Source of the DNA: an uncultured Flavonifractor sp. | GTDB lineage: Bacteria; Bacillota; Clostridia; Oscillospirales; Oscillospiraceae | NCBI GenBank assembly: GCA_910585415.1 | Contig: CAJUDT010000009.1 | Coordinates: 1-46,440, forward strand | Direction of reading: 5' to 3' | Length of the DNA stretch: 46,440 nt | In this document: one piece after another, positions 40,235 to 46,440 of the stretch | How the letters are laid out: every line of letters begins with the position of its first letter | Numbering within the stretch: position 1 is the stretch's first letter | Position numbers and translations under genes: made by a program | The notes under the pieces: generated by a model | The model's input: the letters and a program-made list of their open reading frames with translations, nothing else | What the model was told of the DNA's origin: nothing | Database searches by the model: none

Positions 40235-41026
40235 ATGTTCATATGCAGTAAAAACTCTGTTGATTTGACAGTCATCCCCCCATTCCGATTCAAAATTAAA
40301 AAGACAACCTCCTTGAAATTAACCAGGAAAGTTGTTACAATCAAATTCAATACAATAGAAAGCCAAAATGGGGATGATACTACGGAACAATTCAAAATTA
40401 TTGGGTATTATATATGCGAAGTAATAGACACACCGGAATGGCTGCGTGATGTTGGAAAACAAGTTCTGTCTGTCAGCAGCTGCATAGGGGAACAGCATCC
40501 AAAGCAGGAATGTTTTATGGGCGGATGGTGCAAGGGAGAACGTCAAGAATATCAGAAACTTTTGAAGATGAATGACGGGCAGTATAAAAACTTTTTAGAT
40601 GCCGCCACTCAACTCTTTGACCTCAAACGACTGGATATAGATTGCAGATTTCTCCAATTATCGGATGCACAAGGTTTTTATAAAAAAATCCGTTCAGAAA
40701 TTAACTGCCGCATTGTGAGTATTTCAACAATCCCAAAGTATTATGAAGTATTGGAAAAAGAGTTAAAAGGCACCAATAGCCATGGGTTGATGAGCGGAAG
40801 TGCGGATAACAGTTTGTGGGTTGGAAACGATATTCTCGGTTGGGATTTAGCCGGATTTCACTCCTTTCTCTGCAATTCTTTACAGGTTGGTTTGCCTGGG
40901 GTAAAGTTTAATAATATGGGGCTGTTGGCAAATGATTTCCAAGATGTAATCAATTATGCCGGGCAAACGAAAGGTTTGGGAGAACCTGTTGAATGGCTTC
41001 CATATAGGCTGGGGATATATGAGTAA
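40235..41026 (+). CDS. AT-rich orphan protein of unknown function
   Basis: 263 residues in the longest reading. I do not recognise it. Base composition is clearly lower in GC than all neighbours, with AT-rich third positions, and the gene stands alone before its own terminator, so recent transfer is likely. The C-terminal half has GWDLAGFHSFLCNSL, GLLANDFQDVINY and EPVEWLPYRL, which loosely resembles cytosolic immunity-type proteins (weak impression only). The start is doubtful: the ATG at 40235 lacks a ribosome binding site, and a promoter-like TTGAAA-17-TACAAT (40313-40341) lies inside the first codons. No good later in-frame start was seen, so the 5' end may be truncated. Confidence 0.6.
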   Translation: MFICSKNSVDLTVIPPFRFKIKKTTSLKLTRKVVTIKFNTIESQNGDDTTEQFKIIGYYICEVIDTPEWLRDVGKQVLSVSSCIGEQHPKQECFMGGWCKGERQEYQKLLKMNDGQYKNFLDAATQLFDLKRLDIDCRFLQLSDAQGFYKKIRSEINCRIVSISTIPKYYEVLEKELKGTNSHGLMSGSADNSLWVGNDILGWDLAGFHSFLCNSLQVGLPGVKFNNMGLLANDFQDVINYAGQTKGLGEPVEWLPYRLGIYE

Positions 41027-41120
41027 ACAAAGGCCGTTTCTGCAATCGCCGCAGAGCGGCGCACCCGCCGAATTGTAACGGTAAAAATATTAACCTTGCT
41101 TCTTGGTGAGCCAAACAAAA

Positions 41121-41160
41121 GGGCCTGCCGTCTGGGAAACCGGACGGCAGGCCCTTTTTT
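41121..41160 (+). terminator. Strong terminator after the AT-rich gene
   Basis: A 12-bp perfect stem (GGGCCTGCCGTC / GACGGCAGGCCC) with a 10-base loop, followed by six T. The 95 bases between the gene stop and this site hold nothing else I can identify. Confidence 0.92.
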
Positions 41161-41191
41161 CTGTTTGACAGGATTCGCCGATGAAAAACGC

Positions 41192-41283
41192 ACCTTCGTC
41201 ACCGGGCGAACATGTAATGATAGCAGGGGGGCGGCAGCGCGACGGAAGTTCTTTTTGGTTCTTTTTCTTTCAAGAAAAAGAAC
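41192..41283. repeat. Palindromic intergenic repeat, copy 3 of 3
   Basis: It has the same order of blocks as copies 1 and 2: ACCTTCGTCACCGGGCGAA, AATGATAGCA, GCGCGACGGAAGTTC, then the palindrome GTTCTTTTTCTT / AAGAAAAAGAAC (41258-41269 with 41272-41283). It abuts the stop codon of the DUF1667 gene (41284-41286) on the minus strand. Confidence 0.87.
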
Positions 41284-41655
41284 TCAGGCGGAGGCCGCCT
41301 CCACGCCCTTGGTGGCGATGATATCCACTCCGGTGCCCGCCGCGTCGGACAGAATCACATCGCCGATGTGGACGGGGGCCTGGACGGTCAGGCCCTTGAG
41401 GGCCTGGACACATTCAAAAATCTTCCCCTTGGGCACGTCGTCCCGGGTCTTGACGGACACCATGTCCGCCGTGCCCCCCTCCACCATGACGGTAGAGGTG
41501 ACAATGCGGGTGGGGTTGGTGACCTCCTTGCGGGCGTACACGTCCCCCCGCTTGCAGGTGTGGCCGGTGACGTTGACAATCTCGCCGCCCTCCAGCTCCA
41601 CCGTCACCGGACAGCCCATAGGGCAGCCAATACAGATGAGTTCTCGTTTTTCCAT
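41284..41655 (-). CDS. DUF1667 Cys-rich protein of the glycerol operon
   Basis: 123 residues. LICIGCPMGCPVTVELEGG near the N-terminus and HTCKRGDVYARKEVTNP near 32 carry the conserved Cys residues (8, 11, 15, 34) of DUF1667, probably an iron-sulfur or zinc site. Members accompany GlpA/GlpB-like flavoproteins and probably belong to their electron-transfer complex (context inference). The ATG lies 4 bases after the GlpB-like stop. Confidence 0.9.
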   Translation of the reverse strand: MEKRELICIGCPMGCPVTVELEGGEIVNVTGHTCKRGDVYARKEVTNPTRIVTSTVMVEGGTADMVSVKTRDDVPKGKIFECVQALKGLTVQAPVHIGDVILSDAAGTGVDIIATKGVEAASA

Positions 41656-41659
41656 GGTC

Positions 41660-42925
41660 TTACGCCTCCTCCACCTGGATGGTGATGGTTTTCAGCCCCG
41701 GATGGGCCAGCAGCTTGGCCTTCTCCAGCTTGACCTCCTCCATCTCGCCGGGGGCCATGACCTGACGCCGCCGGTGCTGAACCTGCTCGCCGTCGAAATA
41801 TACACCGATGGCCATATTCTTATAGACATTCCCCACCCGGAAGCGGACAATCTGGGTCTCGTCCATCTTCTCCGGGTCGATGGTGCAGGGCACTGTGTAG
41901 CGCACCCCGTTCACCGGCTGGAGCTCGATGACCTGTCCGGCGCTCTGGGGCTCGCCGCCCTGGACATAGCGGGCGGCATTCCGTCCGGCGGCGGCGGCTT
42001 CCTCGGAGACGAAGTCCACCAAGTCGTGGACGTGGAGCACGTTGCCGCAGGCAAACACGCCCTCAATGTTCGTCTCCATCCGCTCGTTGACCTTGGGGCC
42101 GGAGGTCACGGGGTTCATCTCCACCCCCATGTCCCCGGACAGCTCATTTTCGGGAATCAGACCCACAGAGAGCAGCAGGGTATCACAGTCGTAGTCCTCT
42201 TCGGTGCCGGGGATGGGCTTGCCCTTGCCGTCCACCTGGGCCAGGGTGATGCCCTCTACCCGCTCCTTGCCGCGAATCTCCACCACGGTATGACTGAGCT
42301 TCAGAGGGATGCCGTAGTCGTCCAGGCACTGGACAATATTCCGCTTCAAGCCGCCGGAATAGGGCATGAGCTCGGCCACGACTTTGACCTTGGCCCCCTC
42401 CAGGGTCATGCGGCGGGCCATAATCAGGCCGATGTCGCCGGAACCCAGAATGACCACCTCACGGCCGGGCATATACCCCTCCATGTTTACCAGCCGCTGG
42501 GCGGTACCGGCGGAGAAAATGCCCGCGGGCCGGTAGCCGGGGATGTTCAGGGCTCCCCTGGAGCGCTCACGGCAGCCCATGGACAGCACCACGGCCTTGG
42601 CCTGGATAGAGAACAGGCCCTCCTCCCGGTTCAGGGCGGTGACAATCTTTTCGGGGCTGATATCGGTGACCATGGTGCGCAGCTTGTATTCAATGCCCAG
42701 CTCCGCCGCCTCGTCGATGAACCGGGCGGCGTACTCCGGGCCGGTGAGCTCTTCCTTAAAGGTGTGCAGGCCGAAGCCGTTGTGGATGCACTGGTTGAGG
42801 ATGCCGCCCAGCTCCTTGTCCCGCTCCAGGATCAGGATGCTGTCCACCCCCGCTTTCTTCGCGGCGATGGCTGCGGCCAGACCGGCGGGACCGCCGCCGA
42901 TGATTACAATGTCATAGGCTTTCAT
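41660..42925 (-). CDS. FAD/NAD(P)-dependent oxidoreductase, GlpB-like
   Basis: 421 residues. YDIVIIGGGPAGLAAAIAAKKAG is the FAD-binding Rossmann motif. CIHNGFGLH, MGCRERSRGALNIPG and VVILGSGDIGLIMARRM (second dinucleotide site) follow, then GVFACGNVLHVHDLVDFV. This is a pyridine nucleotide-disulfide oxidoreductase-type flavoprotein that pairs with a GlpA-like protein in Clostridia and probably passes electrons from glycerol-3-phosphate. ATG 42925 is chosen over GTG 42934 for ribosome-site spacing. Confidence 0.9.
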   Translation of the reverse strand: MKAYDIVIIGGGPAGLAAAIAAKKAGVDSILILERDKELGGILNQCIHNGFGLHTFKEELTGPEYAARFIDEAAELGIEYKLRTMVTDISPEKIVTALNREEGLFSIQAKAVVLSMGCRERSRGALNIPGYRPAGIFSAGTAQRLVNMEGYMPGREVVILGSGDIGLIMARRMTLEGAKVKVVAELMPYSGGLKRNIVQCLDDYGIPLKLSHTVVEIRGKERVEGITLAQVDGKGKPIPGTEEDYDCDTLLLSVGLIPENELSGDMGVEMNPVTSGPKVNERMETNIEGVFACGNVLHVHDLVDFVSEEAAAAGRNAARYVQGGEPQSAGQVIELQPVNGVRYTVPCTIDPEKMDETQIVRFRVGNVYKNMAIGVYFDGEQVQHRRRQVMAPGEMEEVKLEKAKLLAHPGLKTITIQVEEA

Positions 42926-42943
42926 CTGCGTCACTCCCCCTCT

Positions 42944-44383
42944 TCAAATCCGGTCCTTGTTGGTGCCCACCGCCAGCTTGGAGGCCCCGCCGGACTTGGT
43001 GATCTCCAGCATACTCACGCCCAGCTCACGGGCCAGAATCTCCATGACTCTGGGGGAGCAGAAGCCCGATTGACACCGGCCCATACCGGCGCGGGTGCGG
43101 CGCTTGACACTGTCCAAGGACTTGGCCCCCAGGGGGCGGTGGATGGCGTCCAGAATCTCCCCCTCGGTGACCATCTCGCAGCGGCAGATGATGTTGCCAT
43201 AGGCGGGATTTTTCTGAATGAGCGCGTTGTATTCCTCCGTGGTGAGGGTGTCCGGGTCCAGGATGCCCTTGCGGGTTCCGTTGAAGTCCGGGTTGTCCTC
43301 CAGCTGGAGCAGGTCCTTTACAATTCCGGCCACCATGACGCCAATGGCGGGGGCGCTGGTGAGGCCGGGGGACTCGATGGCGGCGCAGTCCACGAAGCCG
43401 GGGGCCTCGGGCACCTCGCCGATGATGAACTCATGGCCGTCCTCGTGAGCCCGCAGGCCCGCAAAGGAGGTGATGACCTGCCGCATGGGCAGATTTTTCA
43501 CGTTGAGCCCGGCCTTCTCAATGAGCTCGTCCAGGCCCGCGCGGGTGGTGGCGGTGGCCTCCTTGTCCTCGATGTCAATGGCGGTGGGGCCCACCAGCAG
43601 GTTGCCGTGGACGGTGGGGGAAACCAACACGCCCTTGCCGTACTTGCTGGGCAGGGCAAAAATGGTGTGCTTTACGTGCTTGCCCGCCTTCTTGTCCAGC
43701 AGGCAGTAATCGCCCCGGCGGGGGGTGATATGAATCTTTTTTTCGCTGACCATGTTGTGGAACTGGTCGGAGTACACCCCTGCGGCATTGACCACGCAAC
43801 GGGTCTGATAGGCGCCGTTGTTGGTCTCAATCTCCCAGCCGCCCGCGATGGGGTGCAGGCCGGTGACCTCGGTGTCAAAGCGGAACTCCACACCGTTGGT
43901 GGCGGCGTTCTCCGCCATGGCGATGTTCATGCCGAAGGGGCACACAATACCGGCGGTGGGGGCGTAGAGGACGCCCACGGTCTTTTCGGACAGATTGGGC
44001 TCCAGCTTGAAAATTTCCTCCCGGTCCAGAATCAGCTGCATGTCCTTGACGCCATTCTTGACGCCCCGCTCATACAGGGCCTTCAAGTCGGGCAGGGAAT
44101 CCTCGTCGATACACACCACCAGGGAGCCGCACCGGTTGAACGAAAAATCCAGCTCCTTGGACAGGTCCTCCATCATCTGATTGCCCTGCACGTTCAGCTT
44201 GGCCATCAGGGATCCGTTGGCGGCGTCGTAGCCTGCGTGAACAATGGCGCTGTTGGCCTTGGAGGTGCCGCAGCACACGTCCTCCGCCTTCTCCAGCACA
44301 CAGATTTTGGCCTTGTACCGGGACAGCTCGCGGGCGGCGGAGCTCCCGGACACACCGGCCCCAATGATGATTACGTCATACAT
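42944..44383 (-). CDS. Anaerobic glycerol-3-phosphate dehydrogenase-like flavoprotein (GlpA-like) with BFD domain
   Basis: 479 residues. The FAD motif GAGVSGSSAARELSRY and CCGTSKANSAIVHAGYDA at the N-terminus belong to the DAO/glycerol-3-phosphate dehydrogenase fold. The C-terminal about 90 residues (IICRCEMVTEGEILDAI, GMGRCQSGFC) form a BFD-like [2Fe-2S] domain with four Cys. It should oxidise glycerol-3-phosphate made by GlpK. The downstream gene starts 18 bases after the stop. The ATG at 44383 is the first sensible start after long read-through. Confidence 0.9.
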   Translation of the reverse strand: MYDVIIIGAGVSGSSAARELSRYKAKICVLEKAEDVCCGTSKANSAIVHAGYDAANGSLMAKLNVQGNQMMEDLSKELDFSFNRCGSLVVCIDEDSLPDLKALYERGVKNGVKDMQLILDREEIFKLEPNLSEKTVGVLYAPTAGIVCPFGMNIAMAENAATNGVEFRFDTEVTGLHPIAGGWEIETNNGAYQTRCVVNAAGVYSDQFHNMVSEKKIHITPRRGDYCLLDKKAGKHVKHTIFALPSKYGKGVLVSPTVHGNLLVGPTAIDIEDKEATATTRAGLDELIEKAGLNVKNLPMRQVITSFAGLRAHEDGHEFIIGEVPEAPGFVDCAAIESPGLTSAPAIGVMVAGIVKDLLQLEDNPDFNGTRKGILDPDTLTTEEYNALIQKNPAYGNIICRCEMVTEGEILDAIHRPLGAKSLDSVKRRTRAGMGRCQSGFCSPRVMEILARELGVSMLEITKSGGASKLAVGTNKDRI

Positions 44384-44413
44384 CGTCGTCGGTCCTCTCC
44401 TTTTGCTCGGAAG

Positions 44414-44441
44414 AAAGGAGCAGAGCGCACTCTGCTCCTTT
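44414..44441. other. Perfect hairpin between glpK and GlpA-like gene
   Basis: A 12-bp perfect stem (AAAGGAGCAGAG / CTCTGCTCCTTT) with loop CGCA lies in the 131-base gap. No T-run follows in the minus direction, so it is more likely an mRNA processing or stabilising element, or a partial attenuator that raises glpK over the downstream genes. Confidence 0.7.
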
Positions 44442-44514
44442 CCCCTGTTCGGTTTTCTAGTTTCGGGATGCCCGCCCCTTATCTCACGGCGCGGCGGTCC
44501 CGCGGCAGACCGTG

Positions 44515-46011
44515 TCAGTCCTCTTTCGCCCAGCCGTAGGAGCACTTGACGGCCTTGTTCCAGCCCTTGCAGCGGGCGGCCCGGTCGGCCTCGTCAATGG
44601 CGGGCTCGAAGGTGCGGTCGATGGCCCAGTTCTTGATAACGTCCTCTTTGCTGGACCAGTAGCCCACGGCCAGACCGGCCAGATAGGCCGCGCCCATAGC
44701 GGTGGTCTCTACGCACATGGGACGGTTGACGGGCGCGCCGCTGATGTCGGCCTGCATCTGCATGAGCAGGTTGTTGGCGGAAGCGCCGCCGTCCACCTTG
44801 AGGGCCGCCAGATTGATGCCGGAATCGGCCTTCATGGCCTGGAGCACGTCGTTGACCTGATAGGCCATGGACTCCAGGGTAGCGCGGATGATGTGGTACT
44901 TATTCACACCGCGGGTGATGCCCACGATGGTGCCGCGGGCGTACTGGTCCCAGTGGGGAGCGCCCAGGCCGGTGAAGGCGGGGACCACATAGCAGCCGTT
45001 GGTGTCCTGGACCTTGCGGGCCATGTACTCAGAGTCGGGGGAGGAATCCACCAGACGCATTTCGTCCCGCAGCCACTGAATGGAGGCGCCGGCCACGAAG
45101 ATGGAACCCTCCAGGGCGTACTCCACCTTGCCGTCCAGGCCCCAGGCGATGGTGGTCACCAGGCCGTTGTTGGAGAAAACGGGCTTCTCGCCGGTGTTCA
45201 TGAGCAGGAAGCAGCCGGTGCCGTATGTATTCTTGGCTTCGCCGGGGGTGAAGCAGGTCTGACCAAACAGAGCCGCCTGCTGGTCGCCGGCCGCGCCGCC
45301 GATTTTGATGGGGCCGCCGAAGAACTGGGGATCGGCCTCGCCATAGATGCAGCTGGAGGGCTTGGCCTCGGGCAGCATGGACTTGGGGATGTTCAGCTCG
45401 GCCAGAATCTCGTCGTCCCACTTGAGCTCGTTGATGTTGAAGAGCATGGTGCGGGAGGCGTTGGAGTAGTCGGTGACATGGACCTTGCCCTTGGTGAGCT
45501 TCCAGATGAGCCAGGTCTCCACGGTGCCGAAGAGCAGCTCGCCGCGCTCGGCCTTCTCACGGGCGCCGGGGACGTTCTCCAGCAGCCAGCGGACCTTGGT
45601 GCCGGAGAAATAGGCGTCAATGACCAGACCGGTCTTGGAGCGGATCTTGTCTACCAGACCCTTGTCCTTCAGGGAGTCGCAATACTCGGAGGTGCGGCGG
45701 CACTGCCACACGATGGCGTGATGGATGGGCTCGCCGGTGTTCTTGTCCCAGACAATGGTGGTCTCGCGCTGGTTGGTGATGCCAATGGCGGCGATATCCG
45801 CGGCGGTGACGCCCAGGTTCTTCATGGCCTCCTGAGCGACCTCCAGCTGTGTGGACCAGATCTCCTCGGCGTCGTGCTCCACCCAGCCGGGCTTGGGGAA
45901 ATACTGGGTGAACTCCTTCTGCGCGACGCTGCACATCTCGCCCTTTTCGTTGAACAGGATGCACCTGTTGCTGGTGGTCCCCGCGTCCAGCGCCATTACA
46001 TACTTAGCCAT
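44515..46011 (-). CDS. glpK: Glycerol kinase GlpK
   Basis: 498 residues. It phosphorylates glycerol to glycerol-3-phosphate. The FGGY-kinase motifs are clear: MALDAGTTSNRCILF at the start, GITNQRETTIVWD near 78, TVETWLIWKLT near 162, a GxAGDQQAALFGQ phosphate loop near 263, YGTGCFLLMNTG near 285 and VDGGASANNLLMQ near 400. ATG 46011 with AAAGGAGG is used rather than the TTG two codons earlier. It is the first gene of the glycerol operon. Confidence 0.96.
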   Translation of the reverse strand: MAKYVMALDAGTTSNRCILFNEKGEMCSVAQKEFTQYFPKPGWVEHDAEEIWSTQLEVAQEAMKNLGVTAADIAAIGITNQRETTIVWDKNTGEPIHHAIVWQCRRTSEYCDSLKDKGLVDKIRSKTGLVIDAYFSGTKVRWLLENVPGAREKAERGELLFGTVETWLIWKLTKGKVHVTDYSNASRTMLFNINELKWDDEILAELNIPKSMLPEAKPSSCIYGEADPQFFGGPIKIGGAAGDQQAALFGQTCFTPGEAKNTYGTGCFLLMNTGEKPVFSNNGLVTTIAWGLDGKVEYALEGSIFVAGASIQWLRDEMRLVDSSPDSEYMARKVQDTNGCYVVPAFTGLGAPHWDQYARGTIVGITRGVNKYHIIRATLESMAYQVNDVLQAMKADSGINLAALKVDGGASANNLLMQMQADISGAPVNRPMCVETTAMGAAYLAGLAVGYWSSKEDVIKNWAIDRTFEPAIDEADRAARCKGWNKAVKCSYGWAKED

Positions 46012-46153
46012 GTACAATATCCTCCTTTAATTTTGGGCCCGCAGCCCTTTTTGTGGTGAAACCGCCGTCCGGAAACGGCGTTTCTGCTCTGGTTATCTGC
46101 CATAGGCATGGGAGTCTTGCGCGCATGGTAAGAGGGTAAACTTTATAGTTTCT

Positions 46154-46181
46154 ATTATACAATTTTTGTGGTGTTTTTCAA
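46154..46181 (-). promoter_or_regulatory. Promoter of the glycerol operon
   Basis: TTGAAA (46181-46176), a 16-base spacer and TATAAT (46159-46154). The leader of about 140 bases contains a 10-bp imperfect hairpin around 46050-46066 (GAAAC-GCCGT type) but no clear terminator, so antitermination of the GlpP type is not evident. Confidence 0.7.
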
Positions 46182-46337
46182 TAGACACCACCAGCGGTAT
46201 TGCCTATTTTTTGAGCAGTATCACAAGAAGCTCCCGCCGAAAAATAAAACCGCCGCCCAGTAGGGTGACGGATTGGCTCTTCCTCGTTCTGTTCAGCGGC
46301 AGGACGGGGATTTTTTTGTGTTTTTATTCGCCATAAG

Positions 46338-46366
46338 TAGACAGGTTCTCTCATCTGTGGTACAAT
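46338..46366 (+). promoter_or_regulatory. Candidate promoter leading out of the window
   Basis: TAGACA (46338-46343), a 17-base spacer and TACAAT (46361-46366), facing right. The stretch 46182-46440 has no gene I can support; this promoter probably serves a gene beyond the end. Confidence 0.5.
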
Positions 46367-46440
46367 AAAACCGTCCTCGAAGTCCAGAGAACCAGGCGTA
46401 TGCCAACATAAGCGGCGGGCGGTTTGGGCTACACTCCCGG

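Noticed and set aside
40313..40341. Promoter TTGAAA-17-TACAAT within the AT-rich gene
   Set aside because: The match is good, but AT-rich DNA gives such matches by chance and no in-frame start with a ribosome site follows, so it is only mentioned with the gene.
41096..44539. A 1147-codon open frame on the plus strand
   Set aside because: It runs antisense through the DUF1667, GlpB-like and GlpA-like genes, has low-complexity Gly/His/Gln-rich composition, and arises from GC-rich codon bias. No motif or ribosome site supports it.

Overview
The window looks like chromosomal DNA of a high-GC, strictly anaerobic, spore-forming member of the Clostridia, most like the gut Oscillospiraceae group (Flavonifractor / Pseudoflavonifractor / Lawsonibacter type). 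This is an inference from gene content: the anaerobic (cbi) cobalamin route, SpoVB and YlmC/YmxH sporulation-family genes, ECF vitamin/metal transporters, PadR-DUF1700 pairs, YedF/DUF3343 selenium-associated genes, strong GGAGG ribosome binding sites and frequent GTG/TTG starts. No 16S or marker gene is present to fix the species. No rRNA, tRNA, CRISPR array, transposase or phage gene was seen.

Layout. (1) 142-8463, minus strand: an eight-gene cobalamin operon, cbiD-cbiF-cbiG-cbiH-cbiJ-cbiET-cbiA-cobT. The six genes from cbiF to cbiA are joined by 4-base ATGA/GTGA stop-start overlaps; the cbiD/cbiF and cbiA/cobT junctions have short gaps (3 and 12 bases). It starts at a promoter, a cobalamin riboswitch and a riboswitch-controlled terminator. 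(2) 8542-11484, minus: an ArsR-type regulator, then a doubled PII-like protein translationally coupled to a doubled DUF1538 membrane protein. (3) 11618-15739: small housekeeping genes (YlmC/YmxH, a DUF624 membrane protein, GNAT, SfsA), a secreted barnase-like lipoprotein with its barstar, and a PAP2 phosphatase. (4) 15900-23980: cell-envelope genes: DUF4330, a fused glycosyltransferase-CsaB pyruvyltransferase, a second glycosyltransferase, an SLH protein, a PadR/DUF1700 unit and SpoVB. (5) 24050-26493, minus: a putative DNA-repair operon (TIGR03916 radical SAM, TIGR03915, TIGR04076) with a LexA-like operator at its promoter. (6) 26603-28464, minus: an ECF transporter S component coupled to a two-domain kinase, behind a long structured leader. 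(7) 28495-30870, plus: an alanine/glycine:cation symporter, YedF and DUF3343. (8) 30867-34080, plus: a second, differently organised cobalamin riboswitch driving the cobalt importer cbiQ-cbiO-cbiM-cbiN. (9) 34044-36676: two related Xre-type regulators with a shared 70-bp 3' module, a small DUF6809-like gene, thymidine kinase and MutY. (10) 36722-40222: two divergent ECF sigma/anti-sigma pairs. (11) 40235-41026: an isolated AT-rich gene that looks imported. (12) 41284-46181, minus: a glycerol operon, glpK, GlpA-like and GlpB-like flavoproteins and a DUF1667 Cys-rich protein.

The two cobalamin-controlled units fit together: one imports cobalt, the other builds the corrin ring and attaches the lower-ligand base, and both should fall when B12 is plentiful. 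The glycosyltransferase-CsaB fusion, neighbouring glycosyltransferase and SLH protein plausibly form one surface-anchoring theme. The units with the best claim to undescribed biology are the doubled PII/DUF1538 pair, the SOS-like radical-SAM operon, the ECF-S/kinase unit with its unidentified leader, and a family of about 95-bp palindromic repeats placed at the 3' ends of minus-strand genes. One of these repeats supplies the stop codon of the thymidine kinase gene.
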